A DNA stretch of 64,000 bases from Diadema setosum. Lineage: Eukaryota > Echinodermata > Echinoidea > Diadematoida > Diadematidae. This document shows positions 58,201 to 64,000 of this stretch, piece by piece. How positions within the stretch are numbered: the stretch's first letter is position 1; every line of letters starts with the position of its first letter. The notes under the pieces were generated by a model, which was given only the letters and a program-made list of their open reading frames with translations, was not told the origin of the DNA and searched no databases. The translations under genes were made by a program, and so were the position numbers. The stretch lies in contig NC_092706.1 in assembly GCF_964275005.1 (NCBI RefSeq), positions 23,343,187 through 23,407,186 on the forward strand, read 5' to 3'.

Positions 58201-58800
58201 TATGCCTTCGCCACGAAGTGGTGCCGGAGGCTTTGTGTTTTCGGGTTGTCTGTCCGTCCGTCCGTCCGTAATGAATTTTGTAGACGGCGTAACTAAAAAA
58301 AAAAAACATCTTGAGGTATTTTATGGAACTTATGTATGTGCATTAGGGGGTGAAGTGTTGCCTATCAACTTTTGGTGCACATGCTCAAGGTCAAATGTTT
58401 GAAAATTTATTATTTTTTCCATATTTGTGCAATGCCTGAAGATATATATTTTTTTCAACGTAGTGCACATTACCCAATCGGGATTCTCTGGTGAAGGTAT
58501 GGGGTCGTGGGGTCAAGGGGCGGGGGTTGGGGGATCAAGTGGAAATGTTGAAATTTTGTTTTTTTCTCCATATCTTAGAAATGGTTCAAGGTCATATGAG
58601 TGCTGACTGGCGGTGATTATCTTGGGAATTTTTGGTTCATGGGGTCGGGGGTCGGGGTCAAGGGTCGGGGGCAACACTTCAAAGGTTTGCTGTTCCCTCA
58701 TATTTGTGCACTGCCTGCAGGATGATTTTTTTTTTAATTTTTTGTATGCATGTATAACCCAATTTTGCCAAAAAGGCCAAAGGTTATAAGGTCGAAGATT
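58201..58800 (+). repeat. GGTCA-type dispersed repeat, partial copy
   Basis: Begins TATGCCTTCGCCACGAAGTG then gtgccggaggc, with a short GTCC run (58248-58270), then ggtcatgg / ggtcggggtcaagg variants. Same family as 45086-46080, apparently inserted in the inner LINE's 3' region. No clear right end. Confidence 0.65.
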
Positions 58801-60003
58801 GAAGGAAAGTGCTGAATTGTATTTCTGTGTATGTTTTTTATATCCAGTATTGTGGACATTATTTTTCTTTTAAGTTGAGGTATTTAAATGATGTTGAAAT
58901 AATGTATTTATGAGTGAATGAATATGTGTACATAAGTATGCATACCTCATGGTATTAATCTGCAAAAGATTAGATAATACAGGATTGTATTTATGTTTAA
59001 GATTTGTCAGTTATGAGTTTTTTGGGTTTTTTTTTGTAACATTGCTTTCAACAAAAGTATTAATACTTTTTTTTTTGGGGGGGGGGGGTGGATAGTCAAT
59101 TTGTGGTTTTTTTTTCTCGTTTTTTTTCCAACCGTCCCTTTTAATTTCTGTCTGAGAAATGGCAATTTTTTTCCAGCCCAGAAGGCTGTTTTCTGTTTAG
59201 TATCTGTGCAATTTTTTAATGATTTTTACCTGTTTGTCATAGTTTAAACTCTTTTTTTTTTCTGAAACAGCTGCATTTTTTTGTTTCTTGTCATTTTCTT
59301 AATTCAGCAGTTTGATAATAATGATAATTAGAAATGTATGTTTATATTATGTTCTGTATATGTATATTGACTACTTTTTATTGGTTTTCTGAGGGTTTTG
59401 TGGGGAAAATGGGTTTAATTCAGAAATTGGGATTGGCTAGGGATTGTGGTACGCCACTGGCTTCCTTGTACAGTTTTGTTGGCCTGGTTACCACCCGCTT
59501 CGAATTGTCATTAATGTTTGCAGAATGTCTTTTTTGTTTTGTTTTGTGTTAATGGTTGTACGAAGGGGGGGGGGGGGGGGGTGATAGGATTCTTCATTTT
59601 GGGAGTGTCTGAGGGGAGGGTTTGGAGAGTAAAGGGATCTGTTTTGTAACTATGTCACTGTGATTATGAGTTTGTAAATTGTGACTTGATATTGTAGAAT
59701 ATATAATGATTTTTACATAGTTTGTATTTTCATGCAAGAAATTTTAAAAAGTACAGTTATGAATGTTTTATTATGATAATCAGTGGCATATAAATCTGTA
59801 ACGTTGAATGCGTCTGGAAGGGATATAGGTTAGGGTGGTCCGCGGACTACAGTTTTTTAGTTAAGTTGCCCAATGCCTGGCAGCCCTGTCAGGTGCATTC
59901 AGTGTTTGTGAATTTTTGTGTTATTGTATTGATTGATTGTTTAGAGTTTTGTAATTGATTATGTATTGCATGTTTTCTGCCAAATAAAATAATAAAATAA
60001 TAA
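58801..60003 (+). other. Inner LINE 3' untranslated region
   Basis: AT-rich with T and G runs (59073-59090, 59567-59582). A late block (gttgcccaatgcctggcagc) precedes the AATAAAATA tail. No coding. Confidence 0.5.
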
Positions 60004-60972
60004 TTTAGCTGACAGAAAACAGTTTGTTTGATTCAGTCATAAGAGATGTAAAGTGTTGTGTTCCACAGGGAAGTCTTTTAGGGCCGCTGCTATTCATAAT
60101 ATATATTAATGATTTTTCCTCTGTTTCAGAGGTACTTTCCTTTATACACTATGCTGATGACACCAGTGTTTTTCTTGCCCATAACGATATCGATGTTCTT
60201 GTTCAACAAGTTAATACAGAATTGAAAAAAGTGACCAACTGGGTCAGAGCTGATAAGTTGTCATTGAATGTTCAAAAAACAAAATATATTCTTTTCAGCA
60301 ATACTGTTGATTCTTTGAATTCAGAAATAGTTCTGGATGATTGTAATTTAGAAAGTGTGTCATATTTCAAATTTCTTGGTATTTCTGTAGATAATAAACT
60401 TTCTTGGAAAATACATATTGATCATATTTGCAAAATCATTTCTCGTAATATAGGTGTTATGAACAGACCAAAATTTTATATTCCTGAAGAGACATTACTT
60501 GTGTTATACTCCTCTTTGATACTCCCTTACCTTCATTATGGAATTTTAGCTTGGGGCAATACACATCAGACGCTGCTGAATAGAGTGTTATTACTGCAAA
60601 AGAAAGCCCTCCGTATCATTTCCAACTCTCTCACTCGTTCACATACAAATATATTGTTTAACTGTAATAAGCTACTAAAAATCAACGAATTATTTTTATA
60701 CAACTTAGGCCAATTTATGTATATGTATGATAACAGTTTACTGCCACCTATCTTTGGTTCTATGTTCCAAAAAAAATCAATCATTCCATAATTACCCCAC
60801 CCGACGCTCTAACGAGTTTCATTTACCACTTCTTCGAACGATTCTAGCAAAGAATACACTTATTTACACTGGACCTAATTATTGGAATTCCCTGAACCAC
60901 GATATAAAATCTGCTCCTTCTATATACTCCTTTAAAAGGAGATTGAAGTTTTTTTCTTTTGCAATCCTATAA
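60004..60972 (+). pseudogene. CR1-like LINE (outer), second half of RT
   Basis: Resumes the interrupted RT: CVPQGSLLGPLLFIIYINDF, HYADDTSVF (catalytic YADD), KLSLNVQKTKYILF and FLGISVDNKLSWKIHI. After about 60780 a frameshift leads into NYPTRRSNEFHLPLLRTILA ... GPNYWNSLNHDIKSAPS and the stop at 60972. The first Cys codon region overlaps the insertion junction. Confidence 0.85.
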
Positions 60973-61697
60973 TGACGACCCCCTGAATCAGATTAGTTCA
61001 TAGGCTTATTTTGTTGCCCGTCCGCAAAAACTTTATTGCCGTTCTTTTTATTATAGTTACTTTTGCCTAAGCTTTGATTATGATATGATCTTCTTTAACT
61101 TATACCTCGCAGTTGAAGGGTTTGTTGTATATTCTTCTTTTCTTCTTCTTCTCTTTCTTCCTCAAACCTCCGAGGATCGTTGTCTCTGTTGCATATTCCT
61201 GTCTATTTTGTTACCTCTTCGTCGCGCTATAGTCTTGTTTCCTGTCGTGTCGTCATGTCAGTTTTCTTTCCTATAAGTAGTCTTGTTGCTGTCCCAGTCT
61301 TGTCTCATGCTCATTATTTTGTTTGTTATTGTTTTGTATGTAACTGTTTGTCCGTCTGTCTCTTAGTGGGCTGCTAAACTTTTTATGCCAAACTTTTCGT
61401 GCTGCTTTGTTGCTATATTCAGTTAAATTTTGCATCGAGTTTTTAATACAAGAGGGGCCCACACTCTACAAGCATTGTCTTTTTAGTGGGTCCCTCCGTT
61501 TTTTTTCACACAGTGCATATTGACAATTCTTTCATTTTCGTTACCTCTGCAACAATTGCAATGTATTGAAACTGTTAGTTTTTCCTATTATTGTTGTTTT
61601 CTTTGTACGAATTTACATGCATTGTTTCTGTCACTCAAGAAAGTGAGATTTATGTTATATTGCTTTATTGTGGAAAAACGAATAAAATTCGAACTTG
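60973..61697 (+). other. Outer LINE 3' untranslated region
   Basis: CT/T-rich non-coding ending at gaataaaattcgaacttgaa, a terminus typical of CR1/RTE-like elements. The X-box array follows directly. Confidence 0.55.
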
Positions 61698-63850
61698 AAC
61701 TGGAAGTGAAATGCTCAAAAGCTGAGGGAGTTAGCTGAATTCACACTATCCCTTGTTTCTAAGCTAGAGATTCACAATACTCTGCAATGGGACACTTTGG
61801 TGGAAGGTAGAAACAAACACCTGATGACATTTATGTATAATAATCTACCGTCAGCTGCTCGAACAGCTATGAATTTAAATGCTTTTCTAAGACTATGTAC
61901 AAATTCATAAATTCCAGTTGCAATGTATTGTTATTAGTGACTGGATAGCCGGGTTTGTTTTTATTCTGTTCCGCTATGTAATGTTTGATAAAGTGCTGTC
62001 AGGTATGTTTGTTGTGACCTTAATCCCTGTAGGTTTGTTTTTGTTTTTGTTTTTTTTGCGTTCCTTTTTCAATTCATCTTTATGTATCGTCTGTATGTTT
62101 TCTTGCATATTGTAAATGCTTGTTTAATTATGTAACTGGACCCCATGGAAGTCCAGTGGTGCTATGGCGGCAACGCAGAATATGGGCAATCCAGCCGTTT
62201 TAAACTGTAATTTTTATATGTTTTAACGAAAATACCTACCTACCTATACCTACCTACATTAGATTTTCGTTCAAAATATGCTGTTACCATGTCAACACAT
62301 TGTCAAGAGTGACGAAAGATAAATTTTGCACATCTAGGTAATATAGTGGTCACATGTGCCAAATTTGAAGGCAAATGCTCAAAAACTGAGTTAGTTGAAC
62401 TGAAATTTTTGTATGATTTTCATTCAGAATATACATGTACTGTTACCATGGTAACACATTTTCAACAATGACGAAAGATAAATTTTGAACATCTTCATAA
62501 TGTATCGGTCACATATGCCAAAGTCAAATGCTGAAAGACCGAGGGAGTTAACTGAATCCATTTTATTTTTGTACGATTTCACTAGAAATATGCCATGGCA
62601 ACATGTTTAACAATGACAGAAGAATAAATTTGCTCATGAATGTAATATGGCGGTCACATGTGCCAGATTTCAAGCCAAATGCTTAAAAACTCAGGGAGTT
62701 AGCTAAATCCACAGTAATTTTGTGTGCGTTTTCTTCAAAATATGTTGTTACTTTGGTAACTACTTGTTCAACAATGACGAAAGAATAAGTTTGCACATCT
62801 ACATACCTCAGCGGTCATAAGTGGCAAGTTTCAAGCTAAATGCTTAAAGACTGAGGGAGATAACTGAATCCACAGTATTTTTGTATGGTTTTTCATTAAA
62901 AATATGCTATTACCATGGTAACGTATTGTTTAACTCTGATTAAGTCTGCACATTTATGTGCCATAGTGGTCATATGTGCCAAAATTCAAGCTAAATGCTA
63001 AAAGACTGAGGGAGTAATTAAGCTGAGTCCACAATACTTTTGTATGCTTTTAAGTGAAAAAAATGTTGTTGCCATGGCAACGCACTGTGTAACAATGACG
63101 AAAGATTAAGTTTGCGCATTTACGTACTATAGCGGTAACATCTATGTGTCAAATTTCAAGCTTAATGCTTAAGACTGAGGGAGATAACTGAATCCAAAGT
63201 ATTTTTGCGTGATTTTCATTCAGAATATGCTGTTTCCATGGCAACGCATCGTTCAACAATGACGAAAGTTTACGTTTGCACATAGTTGCATAGCGGTCTC
63301 ATGTGCCAAATTTGAAGCCATGCTCAAAGACTGCAGGAGTTAGCTGAATCCACAATATTTCTGTATTCTTTTAGGGGGTTGTTACCATGGCAACGCATTG
63401 TTAAACATCAATAGAAGATGTGTTCTACACATAGACATGCTGTAAAGGTCACATGTGCCAAAATTCAAGTCAAATAATCAAAAACTCAGGTAGGTCGGTA
63501 AATCCACATTTTTTTTTTTTTGTTGTTGTATGATTGATACAAAAAACTGCTGTTCCAATGGCAACAGATTTATTCACACACAAAAAATTCGTCCTGCACA
63601 ACTACACATTACATTGATTGTATATCCCAAATTTTAACTGAATTTCTATAAAACCGAGGGAGTAGTTCCACGGCACGGCATTTTATAACATTTGTTAATG
63701 ATTTGCCGTTGCCATGGCCACGCATTATGCAATACTAACGAAAAATGTGTCTTGCACATCTTCCTTTGATATCGGTCATACATGCCAAATTTGGGGTTAA
63801 TTGCTCAAAAAAGTGAGAGAGTAGTTCGATCCACGCAATTTTGCCCGGCC
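61698..63850 (+). repeat. Tandem X-box array, unit about 158 bp
   Basis: From 62.2 kb, ten diverged units each carry a palindrome close to GTTGCCATGGCAAC, at 62283, 62442, 62589, 62747, 62909, 63068, 63232, 63381, 63552 and 63708. Units also share tgagggagttagctgaatcc, caatgacgaaagataa and ggtcacatgtgccaaattt. The 61698-61740 stretch starts with the same block, so the outer LINE inserted into or beside the array. No coding. Confidence 0.8.
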
Positions 63851-63911
63851 ACACGACCTCAGAGAGAGACTTTCACGGAGAAGTAAAAAACATTTCACGA
63901 AGTCTCTCCAG

Positions 63912-64000
63912 GGGGGCATTTCATGAAGGAACTTTTCGGATAAAATATCTGACAAGTCAAGTATATCCGACAAGTTCAGAGAAATCAGCCAATCAGACGA
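63912..64000. mobile_element. Foldback MITE, partial (window edge)
   Basis: Begins GGGGGGCATTTCATGAAGGA and includes atcagccaatcagac, like the 5300-5478 element; cut by the window end. Confidence 0.55.

Larger units (their letters stand above)
51170..60003 (+). mobile_element. Inner CR1-like LINE insertion
   Basis: An 8.8 kb block splits the outer LINE between the RT motifs DFSKAFD and PQGS. It comprises a short 5' part (51170-51582), an EN-RT reading frame, a nested hAT-like element, the RT C-terminus, a 3' region and a tail of AATAAAATAATAAAATAATA. There is no clear target duplication, as is common for CR1-type elements. Confidence 0.75.

Noticed and set aside
62283..63721. Regularly spaced repeats that could suggest a CRISPR array
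   Set aside because: Eukaryotic context, 158-bp diverged tandem units with short palindromes, and no unique spacers of CRISPR size.
1..64000. hAT transposase gene matching the array-bearing elements
   Set aside because: No DDE/RNase H-like or hAT dimerisation-type frame was found in any of the three elements or elsewhere in the window.
1..64000. tRNA, rRNA or bacterial-type operon signals
   Set aside because: No cloverleaf or rRNA segment recognised; split genes and LINEs make bacterial signals irrelevant.

Overview
The window is eukaryotic: AT-rich, mostly non-coding, with split genes carrying GT-AG splice sites and a heavy load of transposons. The SMB/SRCR gene, the TAGGCCTA-type intron sequence, the GGTCAAAGGTCA / GTCC-type repeats and the CR1-like LINEs suggest a marine invertebrate deuterostome, most likely an echinoderm. 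That assignment is inference.

Region 1 (2.6-26.7 kb, minus strand) holds the one convincing host gene. It has seven exons with compatible phases: signal peptide (26608-26695), somatomedin B domain (14270-14407), a group-A SRCR domain split over two exons (12952-13197 and 11475-11561), a second somatomedin B domain (10173-10292), a transmembrane exon (3740-3815) and a tyrosine-rich cytoplasmic tail (2596-2968). The model gives 375 residues with no frame conflict. Two decayed extra somatomedin B exons lie in its introns (about 14.67-14.79 and 23.24-23.36 kb). A divergent plus-strand gene starts at 32317 with a signal-peptide exon preceded by a tight uORF; its remaining exons are not securely found.

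Mobile DNA explains most of the rest. Two hAT-like elements of one family (17799-21720 and 54257-57545) have perfect 8-bp target duplications and are filled with a tandem array of about 163 bp units. A different hAT-like element (7721-10108), also with a perfect 8-bp duplication, carries an alternating A/B array. Small TTAA-target elements of three families are nested or abutting at several sites. A 5.9 kb segment (17067-22949) is flanked by 24-bp direct repeats like a retroposon. A GATC-rich inverted composite plus PIF/Harbinger-type gene remnants occupies 35.5-41.5 kb, with another TIR element (36682-37812) inside it.

The right third is LINE territory. There is an L1-type ORF1 (43301-44149). 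A frameshifted CR1-like LINE (49098-51169, continuing 60004-61697) is split by a second, nearly intact LINE (51170-60003), which is in turn split by one of the hAT-like elements: three layers of insertion. The window ends in an array (61.7-63.85 kb) of about 158 bp units, each carrying a palindromic RFX X-box-like motif.
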